Shown one piece after another: positions 51,255 to 59,600 of a stretch of 64,000 bases of DNA (position 1 is the first letter of the stretch; each line of letters starts with the position of its first letter). The stretch spans positions 434,001-498,000 of the forward strand of contig NZ_JAEUAO010000003.1 of assembly GCF_019511375.1 (NCBI RefSeq), in the 5' to 3' direction. The stretch comes from Rhizobium herbae. GTDB taxonomy: Bacteria > Pseudomonadota > Alphaproteobacteria > Rhizobiales > Rhizobiaceae. Under the pieces are notes generated by a model that was given only the letters and a program-made list of their open reading frames with translations, did not search any database and was not told the origin of the DNA. The translations under genes and the position numbers were made by a program.

Positions 51255-52088
51255 CTAGACCTCCATCCCGTAGCGATGAGCCTTGTGGGTCGGGTAAAGC
51301 GAGATCGTCGGAATGGTGACGTCGGGCGTGCGCGTCGCGACATAAAGGGCCAGCCACGCTACATTGTCGACGTCGATACAGGAGGCGTGGATGCCTTCCT
51401 TGATTTCCTTTTCGTCGAGCCAGCCATCGACATAGGCCTCGAGGTCACCGTCATAGAGGCCCTTGTCGATGATCTCGGTCATCGGCGTCTTCACATGGCT
51501 CGGATTGAGCACGGTCACGCCGATCTTCTTGTCCTTGCCTTCAAGCAGGATGTTCTTGGAGAAGCCCAGCATGCCGTGCTTGGACGCGCGATATGGGCTG
51601 TGGCCGGGACCGGAGGCAACGCGTGTGGACGACGAGCCCATGTTGATGATGCGGCCGCCATCGACCTGCTTTTCCATGTAGATGAAGGCTTCACGGCAGC
51701 AGAGGAAAACCGCCGTCAGGTTCGGGCCGATCGTCTTGTTCCATTCTTCGAGTGTAACCCGCGTCACCGGCGGAGCGAGACTGTCGCGGCCGGCCGAATT
51801 GACCACCACATCAATCGAACCGAACGCGTCGTTCACCTGTTTGAAGAACGAGCGGACCGTTTCCTCTTCGCAGACATCGGCATAGATCGGCAGAACCGTG
51901 CCGCCATCAGCCTTGATCTCTGCCGCCACACGCTCCAGGCGCTCGCGGTCGAAATCGACCATGGCAACCTTGGCACCGTTCTGTGCGTAAATGCGGGCAA
52001 CGGCTTCACCGATCCCCGAGGCAGCGCCCGTGATGATGCAGGATTTGCCCCTGAGGGACAGGCCCTCGGAGAGGGTATTGCTGGCCAT
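51255..52088 (-). CDS. SDR-family oxidoreductase
   Basis: 277 residues from the ATG at 52088 (GGAGG upstream). Cofactor loop CIITGAASGIGEAVARI, NSAGRDS, catalytic Ser in INMGSSSTRVASGPGHSPYR with YRASK, typical of classical SDR enzymes acting on sugars, polyols or 3-oxoacyl groups. Unlike the three paralogues elsewhere it lacks the GG-x-IR tail and ends HRYGMEV with an extended C-terminus. It lies second in the operon, after KDPG aldolase. Confidence 0.9.
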   Translation of the reverse strand: MASNTLSEGLSLRGKSCIITGAASGIGEAVARIYAQNGAKVAMVDFDRERLERVAAEIKADGGTVLPIYADVCEEETVRSFFKQVNDAFGSIDVVVNSAGRDSLAPPVTRVTLEEWNKTIGPNLTAVFLCCREAFIYMEKQVDGGRIINMGSSSTRVASGPGHSPYRASKHGMLGFSKNILLEGKDKKIGVTVLNPSHVKTPMTEIIDKGLYDGDLEAYVDGWLDEKEIKEGIHASCIDVDNVAWLALYVATRTPDVTIPTISLYPTHKAHRYGMEV

Positions 52089-52146
52089 GTGAAACCTCCG
52101 TGTTCGCTCCTCCCGGAGCTTGTTTTCGTAATCGTTGAGAACCGCA

Positions 52147-52788
52147 TCACCCCTTGCGGGCGAGCGCGACGGCCTCCGCCGTGAGCCTGGAAACCTCTTC
52201 GAAATTCCCGTCCCGAATGAGCTTGGCATCCACCATCCAGGAGCCACCGCATGCCAGAACCGCCGGCACAGCCAGATATGACGCGAGATTGCCCGGACCG
52301 ATGCCGCCGGTCGGCACGAAGCGCATTCCCGGATAAGGACCCGTGAGAGCCTTGATGAAGGGAATGCCGCCACTCGGCTCGGCCGGGAAAAATTTGACAG
52401 TCTCCAGTCCGTAGGACATTGCCTGCTCGACACCCGTCGGATTGTTGACGCCGGGCACGATCGGCAATCCTGCCGCCTGCGCCGCCTCGACGATCAGCGG
52501 GTTGAAGCCAGGCGTCACGACGAACTGCGCGCCGGCCGCGCCGGCATCGGCAAGCTGCTCCCGCGTCAGAACCGTACCGGCACCCACGAGCATATCAGGC
52601 GCATCCTTGCGGATGCGGGAGATCGCCTCTGCGGCAGCCGCAGTCCGGAAGGTGACCTCCGCCACAGCAAGCCCACCCTTCAGCAGAGCGTGCGCCAGCG
52701 GCACCGCGTCTTCCGCGCGCTCCAGCACCACGACCGGCAGGAGACGCGCAGCAGCAATCCGCTTTTGAATATCCGTTCCAGCCGCCAC
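52147..52788 (-). CDS. eda: KDPG/KDPGal aldolase
   Basis: 213 residues. Class I aldolase of the Eda family: the proton-shuttling Glu in AEVTFRTAAAAEAI, FVVTPGFNPLIVEAAQAAG, the Schiff-base Lys in TVKFFPAEPSGGIPFIKALT and the phosphate site FVPTGGIGPGNLASYLAVPA. It splits 2-keto-3-deoxy-6-phosphogluconate into pyruvate and glyceraldehyde-3-phosphate, and some members accept the galactonate isomer. First gene of the minus-strand polyol operon, so the pathway ends at least partly in a 2-keto-3-deoxy acid phosphate. No dehydratase (edd) is in the window. Confidence 0.92.
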   Translation of the reverse strand: MAAGTDIQKRIAAARLLPVVVLERAEDAVPLAHALLKGGLAVAEVTFRTAAAAEAISRIRKDAPDMLVGAGTVLTREQLADAGAAGAQFVVTPGFNPLIVEAAQAAGLPIVPGVNNPTGVEQAMSYGLETVKFFPAEPSGGIPFIKALTGPYPGMRFVPTGGIGPGNLASYLAVPAVLACGGSWMVDAKLIRDGNFEEVSRLTAEAVALARKG

Positions 52789-52985
52789 TTGATTGCCTTT
52801 CGATCGAATTTTCTACCGTGGGAAATTTATAGAATGAAATTCGTTATTGCACAATAGGAAAAAAAATGATTTTTATTTTTTGCGCTGAAGACAAGGTCGC
52901 TGGGCGCTCGAACCCCTTGGCAGACCCGCAACCTTGGGCACTCTTTCTTCCGGAAAGCGGGTCCGGACCAGAACGGAAGCGGTGG
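52789..52985. promoter_or_regulatory. Divergent promoter region of the polyol operon
   Basis: 197 bases between eda and the divergent HAD phosphatase gene. The segment 52805-52885 is AT-rich and contains GGAAATTTATAG and AATGAAATTCG, which could be RpiR or promoter elements. I cannot define a clear dyad. Both operons are likely to be switched from here. Confidence 0.4.
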
Positions 52986-53627
52986 ATGACAATGATCAAG
53001 GCAGTCTTGTGGGATATGGACGGCACGCTCGTTGACAGCGAGGATATCGCCGTCGATGCGCTTGGCCTTGCCATGAAGGAAGCCGGACTGACCCCACCGG
53101 CAGATCTCAAGGACCGTGTCGTCGGTCGCTCGTCGGACGAGATTTATAATTATGTCGTCGAAACCTTCGGCCTGCGGACCAATCCGACAGACTGGGAACG
53201 ACGCAAGCACCATTTCTACTTTCGCGCTGCAGGAGCTTTGCGGGGCTACGACGACGCCGTCCTGACCTGGAGAAGATTCGACGCCGCCGGCATTCGCCAG
53301 GCGGTGATCTCGAACAGCGACCGAGCCATCATGGATGTCAATCTGCGTGCCGCGGGCCTTGTGCGCCCAGGACTGGTAACAGTCGCCCGCAATGACGTAT
53401 TGCATGGCAAACCTCACCCGGAAGGGTATCTGCGCGCTGCTTACCTTCTCGGCGTCACGCCGCGCGAATGCGTCATCGTGGAAGATAGCGTCAGTGGCGC
53501 GGCCGCCGCTCAGGCCGCGGGCATCGAGACTGTTTTCGTTCCCCACAGCCACAGCACTGCACCACAAGGCGTCAGAACGCTTTCCTCCATGCGCGTATTT
53601 GAAGACGAGGTGCTGGCACGCCGCTGA
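52986..53627 (+). CDS. HAD-family phosphatase (beta-phosphoglucomutase/phosphatase type)
   Basis: 213 residues. Haloacid-dehalogenase motifs: WDMDGTLVDSEDIAVDAL with the nucleophile and acid Asp, ISNSDRA, KPHPEGYLRAAYLLG with the Lys, and VIVEDSVSGAAAAQAAG. The cap domain is of the helical type seen in phosphoglycolate phosphatase and beta-phosphoglucomutase. It probably dephosphorylates a sugar phosphate. Starts at ATG 52986 or at 52992. Divergent from eda and alone before the next promoter. Confidence 0.88.
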   Translation: MTMIKAVLWDMDGTLVDSEDIAVDALGLAMKEAGLTPPADLKDRVVGRSSDEIYNYVVETFGLRTNPTDWERRKHHFYFRAAGALRGYDDAVLTWRRFDAAGIRQAVISNSDRAIMDVNLRAAGLVRPGLVTVARNDVLHGKPHPEGYLRAAYLLGVTPRECVIVEDSVSGAAAAQAAGIETVFVPHSHSTAPQGVRTLSSMRVFEDEVLARR

Positions 53628-53695
53628 GCCAAAGCGTTGGAATTTCAAAAGACACTCCTTTCCCGTGGTTGACGATCCGACACGTCTCCAATAAA

Positions 53696-53709
53696 ATATA
53701 TCATATATC
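53696..53709. promoter_or_regulatory. 14-bp AT palindromic operator candidate upstream of the GMC gene
   Basis: ATATATCATATATC is found here 19 bases before the GMC oxidoreductase start and again, identical, at 57602-57615 between the aldehyde dehydrogenase and transketolase genes. The core ATATAT-C-ATATAT is a palindrome with one central base, the size of a GntR/FCD operator. The GntR gene lies between the two sites. Confidence 0.55.
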
Positions 53710-53727
53710 TTATTGGGGGATGCATGA

Positions 53728-55332
53728 ATGGTTGATTACATCGTCGTGGGCGGAGGCTCAGCGGGAAGTGCGCTGGCAGGACGGTTGGCGCTTGCCGATG
53801 CAGGCAAGGTGCTGGTCCTTGAAGCAGGTCCACGCGACAGCAATCCGCTCATCCACATCCCTGCGGGCTTCGTGAAACTGCTCGATAGCGACTTGCTCTA
53901 TCACTACAAGACGGAGCATCAGAGCGCTCTGAACGGCCGGGCACCGATCTTGCCACAGGGCGCGGTGCTCGGTGGCGGCGGATCGGTGAATGCCGCCATC
54001 TACATCCGTGGCCAGCGGCGCGACTATGACGACTGGGCGCGCCTCGGTGCCGATGGCTGGGCCTATGGCGATGTGCTGCCCTACTTCCGTCGGGCGGAAG
54101 ACAACGACCGGCTGTCCGATGCTTATCACGGGACGGGCGGACCGCTCGGCGTTTCGGACTTGCGGCAAGTGACGGACCTGACGCGCGCCTTCGTGCGCAG
54201 CGCGCAGGAGGCGGGCATACCCTACACCCCGGATTTCAATGGCGTGCGCCAGCGTGGTGTCGGCTTCAACCAGACGACGACACGCAATGGACGCAGATGC
54301 AGTGCGGCAGTCGGGTACCTCCGCCCTGCCTTGAAGACCGGCAATCTCGAAATCCGCACCGGCTGCCTGGTCACACGCATTCTCTTCGAGGGAGACCGTG
54401 CCACCGGCGTCGAATATGTGCGGGGCAGCAGAATAGAGAAGGTCTTCGCCGGCAAGGAGGTCGTCCTCTCCGGCGGCGCGGTCCAGACGCCGAAGCTGTT
54501 GATGCTGTCAGGCGTCGGCCCGGAAGCGGAACTGCGCCGGCATGGCATTGCCGTCCAGCATCGGCTTGAGGGCGTCGGCCAGAACCTGCAGGACCATCTC
54601 GAATTTCCCGCCATTCGCTTCTGCACCGGCCGGCACGGCTATTATGGCGAGGACAGCTTCTTCCGTTCGATCCGCAACGGGCTGCAATATCTGCTCTTCA
54701 AGTCCGGTCCCGTCATGTCGAACGTCACGGAGGCCTGCGCTTTCGTAAACGTGGACGACATGGAGGCGGAGCCGAACATCCAGATGCATTTCGTGCCGAT
54801 CGTGTTCATGGACAGCGACCAGGAACCGATCAAACGCGCCGGCGCGACGGTGAACCCTTGCGTGCTGCGTCCGGAAAGCCGGGGGGAGATCCGCCTCAAG
54901 TCCACCAATCCGGCCGACCACCCTGTCATCGATCCGCGCTACCTGACGGCACCGGAAGACATGCGCCTCTCGATCAAGGCCCTCAAGCTCGCACGAGAGA
55001 TTCTCGCCCAACCCTCCTTTGAAGGTTATGTCGAGAAGACCGAGGCCTATCCCGGCAAGACGATCGACGACGAGGCAGCGCTTGGCGCCTACATTCGCTC
55101 CAAGGGAAAGACCGTCTATCACCCGGTCGGAACCTGCCGCATGGGCCGCGACGAGATGGCGGTGGTCGATCCGGAGCTCAGGGTGCATGGCCTCAGAAAT
55201 CTTCGCGTTGTGGACAACTCCGTCATGCCCACGCTGATTTCGGGAAATACGAACGCGACTGCGATAATGATCGGCGAGAAGGCATCGGACATGGTCCGTG
55301 GCCTCACGCCTCTTGCGCCATCCAACGCGTAA
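53728..55332 (+). CDS. GMC-family FAD oxidoreductase (choline dehydrogenase-like)
   Basis: 534 residues. FAD loop VVGGGSAGSALAGRLA, the GMC signature GGGGSVNAAIYIRGQRRDYD, SGGAVQTPKLLMLSGVG, and the catalytic C-terminal His region YHPVGTCRMG and LRVVDNSVMPTLISGNTNAT. These enzymes oxidise alcohols such as choline, glucose or alkanols using FAD. The ATG at 53728 follows GGGGGA. The gene stands right after the palindromic operator and before the GntR gene. With the aldehyde dehydrogenase at 56079 it could turn an alcohol into its acid. Confidence 0.92.
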   Translation: MVDYIVVGGGSAGSALAGRLALADAGKVLVLEAGPRDSNPLIHIPAGFVKLLDSDLLYHYKTEHQSALNGRAPILPQGAVLGGGGSVNAAIYIRGQRRDYDDWARLGADGWAYGDVLPYFRRAEDNDRLSDAYHGTGGPLGVSDLRQVTDLTRAFVRSAQEAGIPYTPDFNGVRQRGVGFNQTTTRNGRRCSAAVGYLRPALKTGNLEIRTGCLVTRILFEGDRATGVEYVRGSRIEKVFAGKEVVLSGGAVQTPKLLMLSGVGPEAELRRHGIAVQHRLEGVGQNLQDHLEFPAIRFCTGRHGYYGEDSFFRSIRNGLQYLLFKSGPVMSNVTEACAFVNVDDMEAEPNIQMHFVPIVFMDSDQEPIKRAGATVNPCVLRPESRGEIRLKSTNPADHPVIDPRYLTAPEDMRLSIKALKLAREILAQPSFEGYVEKTEAYPGKTIDDEAALGAYIRSKGKTVYHPVGTCRMGRDEMAVVDPELRVHGLRNLRVVDNSVMPTLISGNTNATAIMIGEKASDMVRGLTPLAPSNA

Positions 55333-55389
55333 TGCACATTGTAAGCTGAGACGCAGATATCGTAACCCACAAACCGCCACAGGCCCTCG

Positions 55390-56073
55390 ATGAATCAATT
55401 GCCGAAGATCAACAAGGGAAACCTTTCCGAGCAGGTCTATGGCACGATCCGTTCTTCGCTGATGGATGGACGTTATGAGCCGGGCGAGCGCCTGACGATC
55501 GCGAGTCTGGCCGAGCAACTCGGTGTCTCGATCACGCCCGTTCGCGAAGCGATCTTCCGGCTCGTCACCGAGCGGGCACTGGAAATGCGGGCGGCGACCT
55601 CGATCCAGGTGCGCAGCCTCACGCCATCGGAGCTGCGCGAGATCCAGATCATCCGCCATCATCTGGAGGGAGAAGCGGCGGCGCAGGCCGCTGGTCGAAT
55701 TTCAAAGAAGGAACTGGCCTCCCTTGAAGCCCTGCAGGCAGACTTCACGAAGGCCGCGGCCAGCGATCCGCTGGAGGCCTCGCGCGTGAACCGCGAGTTC
55801 CACTTCAGGCTCGCGGCAGCCGCCCAGATGCCGATGCTCTACGCCACGATCGAGGCCATGTGGGCGCAGATGGGGCCGCTCATCCACCTCTATCACCTCA
55901 ATACCCCGACACGCATCCTGGCGAGCGGCGATCATGGCCATTATGACGTGCTGCGCGCGCTCACAGCGCGCGATCCGGACGCGTGCCGGCGCGCCATTCA
56001 GGCGGATATCGGCGTCGGCGTCGTGATGGTCGAATGGCTGGAAGCCAAGGAGGCGGCCGGAGCCGCCTCCTGA
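55390..56073 (+). CDS. GntR-family regulator (FCD subfamily)
   Basis: 227 residues. N-terminal winged helix (QVYGTIRSSLMDGRYEPGER, LTIASLAEQLGVSITPVREA) and a C-terminal helical FCD domain (LREIQIIRHHLEGEAAAQAA, and HYDVLRALTARDPDACRRAI with metal-binding His candidates). FCD regulators usually respond to carboxylic acids or sugar acids. It follows the GMC gene with a 57-base gap and probably binds the ATATATCATATATC sites at 53696 and 57602. Confidence 0.92.
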   Translation: MNQLPKINKGNLSEQVYGTIRSSLMDGRYEPGERLTIASLAEQLGVSITPVREAIFRLVTERALEMRAATSIQVRSLTPSELREIQIIRHHLEGEAAAQAAGRISKKELASLEALQADFTKAAASDPLEASRVNREFHFRLAAAAQMPMLYATIEAMWAQMGPLIHLYHLNTPTRILASGDHGHYDVLRALTARDPDACRRAIQADIGVGVVMVEWLEAKEAAGAAS

Positions 56074-56078
56074 TATCG

Positions 56079-57575
56079 TCAAAGCTCGATCCAGGTCGTC
56101 TTCAGCTCGGTGTATTTATCGAGCGCATACAGGGACTTGTCGCGACCGTTGCCCGACTGCTTGAAGCCGCCGAAAGGCACTGTCGCATCTCCATGGTCGT
56201 AGCAATTCACCCAAACCGTGCCGGCGCGCAGTTTACGGGCGATCTTGTGGGCGCGGGACAAGTCTCGCGTCCAGACCGCTGCGGCAAGACCATAGGAGGT
56301 GTCATTGGCGACACGCACAGCCTCTTCGTCATCCTCTACCGTGATCGTCGAGAGCACTGGCCCGAAGATTTCCTCGCGCGCGATGGTCATGTCGTTGCGC
56401 ACATCGGCAAAGATCGTCGGATTGACGTAGTAGCCATCCGGAGTATCGGTCGGACGATCACCGCCGAGCACCAGCCGCGCCCCTTCCTCCCGCCCCTTGG
56501 CGATATAGCTTTCGACACGATCCCGATGACTGCTTTCGACCAGCGCACCGAGCTTGGTTTCCGGATCGAGTGGATCGCCGGGACGGATCGACTTGGCTGT
56601 ACTGACGACGATATCGAGGAACTGGTCCTGAATACGTTTGGACAGGATCAGCCGTGACGGGGCAACGCAGACTTCGCCCTGGTTGAAGCAGATCGCGGTG
56701 GCCGCACGCTCGGCAGCGACGCGCAGTTCCGGAACGTCGTCGAGGATGATGTTCGGTGACTTGCCACCGCATTCCAGGAAAACCCGCTTCATGTTCGACT
56801 GTCCGGCATATTGCAGGAACAGCTTGCCGACTTCACCCGAGCCCGTGAAGGCGAGGCAATCGACATCCATATGCATGCCCAGAGCCTTGCCGGCGGTGGG
56901 GCCTAAACCGGGAACGACATTGAAGACGCCATCGGGAACACCGGCTTCCGCCGCCAGTTCCGCAAGCCGGATCGCCGTCAGCGGCGACTGCTCGGCAGGC
57001 TTCAAGACGACCGAGTTGCCCATGGCCAGCGCCGGGGCGAACTTCCACGTCGCCATCAGCATCGGGAAGTTCCACGGCACCACGGCGCCGACGACGCCGA
57101 TCGGCTCGCGGGTGATCGTCGCGAGTTGTCCGGGTCCCGTCGGGGCAATCTCGTCATAGAGCTTGTCAGGGCATTCCGCATACCACTGCAGGGTATCGAG
57201 GACGACGTTGACATCGATATTGCGGCTCTCGGAGACCGGCTTTCCCATGTCGAGCGTTTCGAGCACGGCCAGTTCGTCCATGTGCTTCTCGAACAGCGCC
57301 GCAAAGCGCTGCAGCACTTTCTTGCGTTCCTTGGGCGACCGGTCACGCCAGACGCCTGCCTCGAAAGCGCGGCGCCCGGCCCGGACGGCGCGATCGATAT
57401 CTTCGCTGTCGCCGGCCGCGACGCGCGCAATCACTTTTCCATCGCGTGGCGAGATGTCATCGAACGTTTCGCCCGAAGCCGCATCGATCAGGCGGCCATC
57501 GATAAAGGCCTGCCCCTTGATGCCGAGCCGGTTTCGAATGGCGGTCACATCCGAATGTGTCAGTGCAAGATTCAC
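56079..57575 (-). CDS. NAD(P)-dependent aldehyde dehydrogenase
   Basis: 498 residues from the GTG at 57575, which has GGAGGAGAAC immediately upstream; the open frame reaches 57617 but the earlier ATG lacks a ribosome site. The catalytic Glu lies in FLECGGKSPNIILD and the nucleophile Cys in FNQGEVCVAPSRLILS. Other marks are the NAD-site PWNFPMLMATWKFAPALA and the late FGPVLSTITVED. It resembles betaine/gamma-aminobutyraldehyde-type dehydrogenases (PuuC group). It is convergent with the GntR gene and divergent from the transketolase genes, with the AT palindrome in that promoter. Confidence 0.93.
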   Translation of the reverse strand: MNLALTHSDVTAIRNRLGIKGQAFIDGRLIDAASGETFDDISPRDGKVIARVAAGDSEDIDRAVRAGRRAFEAGVWRDRSPKERKKVLQRFAALFEKHMDELAVLETLDMGKPVSESRNIDVNVVLDTLQWYAECPDKLYDEIAPTGPGQLATITREPIGVVGAVVPWNFPMLMATWKFAPALAMGNSVVLKPAEQSPLTAIRLAELAAEAGVPDGVFNVVPGLGPTAGKALGMHMDVDCLAFTGSGEVGKLFLQYAGQSNMKRVFLECGGKSPNIILDDVPELRVAAERAATAICFNQGEVCVAPSRLILSKRIQDQFLDIVVSTAKSIRPGDPLDPETKLGALVESSHRDRVESYIAKGREEGARLVLGGDRPTDTPDGYYVNPTIFADVRNDMTIAREEIFGPVLSTITVEDDEEAVRVANDTSYGLAAAVWTRDLSRAHKIARKLRAGTVWVNCYDHGDATVPFGGFKQSGNGRDKSLYALDKYTELKTTWIEL

Positions 57576-57601
57576 GTTCTCCTCCAATTTTTGTCCGTGA
57601 C

Positions 57602-57615
57602 ATATATCATATATC
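57602..57615. promoter_or_regulatory. 14-bp AT palindromic operator candidate, second copy
   Basis: ATATATCATATATC, identical to 53696-53709, lies 27 bases upstream of the aldehyde dehydrogenase GTG and 62 bases upstream of the transketolase GTG, so one site could control both directions. The identity of 14 bases in a GC-rich genome at two promoters of one gene set is unlikely by chance. Confidence 0.55.
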
Positions 57616-57677
57616 ATGTTACATCGCCGCCTCGCAAGGAATTGTTGCTTCTGTTTGGCAATTCAGAGGAGGAGCGC

Positions 57678-58541
57678 GTGACGCAGCCGATGAGAAACGA
57701 TTTTCACCCCACCGAAGCCGAGGTCGCGCGCCTTAGGGATCGCGCGCAATTCGTGCGGCTGGAAACGATCCGGCTCATCGAGATCGCCAAGGTGGGTCAT
57801 TACACCTCGGTGTTTTCCGCCGCCGAGATCTTCGCAGCGCTATACTACGATGTGATGCGGCTTTCGCCGGATCCGAAATGGCCGGATCGCGATCGCTTCC
57901 TGATGGGCAAGGGCCACGCGGCGGTGGGCCTGTTCCCCATCCTCGCCGAGCTCGGCTACATCCCGACACAAATTCTGAACGGCTATACCCGGCTCGGCAA
58001 CCCGCTGGGTGATCATCCCGACATGCGCAAGGTGCCGGGTGTCGATTTCTCCTCCGGCTCCATCGGCCACGCTTTATCGAATGGCCTCGGAATGGCGCTC
58101 AACGGGCGTCGCCAGGGCCGTGACTTCACCACCTTCGTGATGCTCGGCGATGGCGAGATGCAGGAGGGCCAGGTCTGGGAGGCGGCTATCGGCGCGGCCC
58201 ATCACAAGCTCTCGCGCCTCGTCGCGATCGTCGATCGCAACGGCTACCAGCTCGATGGCGCTGTCGATGACGTCATGGGCATCGAACCGCTGGACGAAAA
58301 GTGGCGCGCCTTCGGCTGGGAAGTGCATGTCGTCGATGGCCACGACATTTCCGAACTGACCGCGCTCCTTCGCCGCGTCAAAGCAGACACAGCACGCGAA
58401 AAGCCCTGCTGCATCATCGCGCGCACCCTCAAGGGCAAGGGCGTCTCCTACATGGAAACCGAACCGGGCTGGCACCTCGGCTACCTCGATCCGTCCGACG
58501 CGGAAGCCGCCCGTCAAGAAATTCTTTCCAAGGTGATCTGA
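57678..58541 (+). CDS. Transketolase, N-terminal (thiamine-binding) subunit
   Basis: 287 residues. It corresponds to the first third of a transketolase: RLETIRLIEIAKVGHYTSVF, FLMGKGHAAVGLFPILAELG, SIGHALSNGLGMALNGRRQG and the thiamine diphosphate motif LGDGEMQEGQVWEA with IVDRNGYQLDG. GTG at 57678 has GGAGG upstream; an ATG 12 bases later is possible. The second half is encoded next door, two bases away, so the enzyme is a two-subunit type. Split transketolases occur in catabolic pathways such as apulose-phosphate cleavage; the substrate here is not determined. Confidence 0.93.
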   Translation: MTQPMRNDFHPTEAEVARLRDRAQFVRLETIRLIEIAKVGHYTSVFSAAEIFAALYYDVMRLSPDPKWPDRDRFLMGKGHAAVGLFPILAELGYIPTQILNGYTRLGNPLGDHPDMRKVPGVDFSSGSIGHALSNGLGMALNGRRQGRDFTTFVMLGDGEMQEGQVWEAAIGAAHHKLSRLVAIVDRNGYQLDGAVDDVMGIEPLDEKWRAFGWEVHVVDGHDISELTALLRRVKADTAREKPCCIIARTLKGKGVSYMETEPGWHLGYLDPSDAEAARQEILSKVI

Positions 58542-58542
58542 G

Positions 58543-59532
58543 ATGAGCATTGCCAACCTGCGCCCGAATTCACCGAATTCCTGGCACTACCGCGAACTGA
58601 ACATGAAGAACCCGGGCCTGGACCATCTGTCCAACGGATTGATCTCGCTCGTTGAAGCGGGCCGCGACATCGTCGCAGGCTCCGCAGATCTGCAGTATTC
58701 CAACGGCCTCAACCGCTTCGCTGCACGGTTCCCGGACCGCTATTTCTCCTTCGGCATTTCCGAGCAGAACATGGTCTCGGCGGCTGCCGGCATCGCGACC
58801 ACCGGCACAATGCCCTATGTCGCCACCTTCGCCTCGTTCCTTGGTCTGCTCACCTGCGAGCAAATCCGCATGGACGTCGCCTATTGCGCCCTGCCCGTCC
58901 GGCTGATCGGCCATCACACCGGCATTTCCATGGGATTTTACGGCACCTCACATCACGCAACCGAGGATATCGGCACGATGCGCTCGATCGCCGACCTGAC
59001 CATCGTCTCGCCGTCCGATGGCCCACAGCTCGAAGCCGCCATCCGCGCCTCTGCTGATCATGACCGCCCGATCTACTTCCGCACGGGGCGTGGCCGCGAG
59101 CCGGACATCTACGATCCGAAGGCCGATTTCGTTTTCGGAAAGGCAATCGAGCATGCGCAAGGCGAGGAATTGACAATCATCGCCTGCGGTCTTCCGGTTC
59201 ATCCCTCGATCCAGGTCGCCAGGAAACTGAACGCGGAAGGCCGCAGCGTCGGCGTCATCGACATGGCGACGGTCAAGCCGCTCGACCGGGACGCCGTTCT
59301 TGCCGCCGCCGCCCGCTCGAAGTTTATCCTGACGATCGAGGAACACAACATTCTCGGTGGTCTCGGCGCTGCCGTCGCCGAAGTGCTCGCCGAAGAGGGA
59401 AGCCCGGCGCGGCTGGTGCGCCACGGCATTCGCGACGAATACGCGCTGATCGCGCCACCGACGCACCTTTACGCCCATTACCGGCTCGATCAGGCCGGCA
59501 TCGAAACGGTTGTCCGCGAAATCATCCGCTGA
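58543..59532 (+). CDS. Transketolase, C-terminal subunit
   Basis: 329 residues. It has the pyrimidine-binding domain (AGSADLQYSNGLNRFAARFP, RYFSFGISEQNMVSAAAGIA with the Glu that activates thiamine, MPYVATFASFLG) and the C-terminal domain (FILTIEEHNILGGLGAAVAE, VRHGIRDEYALIAPP). Partner of the gene at 57678; together they equal one full transketolase. The first 30 residues (SPNSWHYRELNMKNPGL) are an extra N-terminal extension. It is followed by a ribose-type importer, which suggests a pentose or branched pentose as substrate. Confidence 0.93.
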   Translation: MSIANLRPNSPNSWHYRELNMKNPGLDHLSNGLISLVEAGRDIVAGSADLQYSNGLNRFAARFPDRYFSFGISEQNMVSAAAGIATTGTMPYVATFASFLGLLTCEQIRMDVAYCALPVRLIGHHTGISMGFYGTSHHATEDIGTMRSIADLTIVSPSDGPQLEAAIRASADHDRPIYFRTGRGREPDIYDPKADFVFGKAIEHAQGEELTIIACGLPVHPSIQVARKLNAEGRSVGVIDMATVKPLDRDAVLAAAARSKFILTIEEHNILGGLGAAVAEVLAEEGSPARLVRHGIRDEYALIAPPTHLYAHYRLDQAGIETVVREIIR

Positions 59533-59600
59533 CAGGCGTCGTCGCGCGCCGGGAGGGCGTGCGACCCCACATCGAACTTCACAACAGAGGGAGAGAGACC

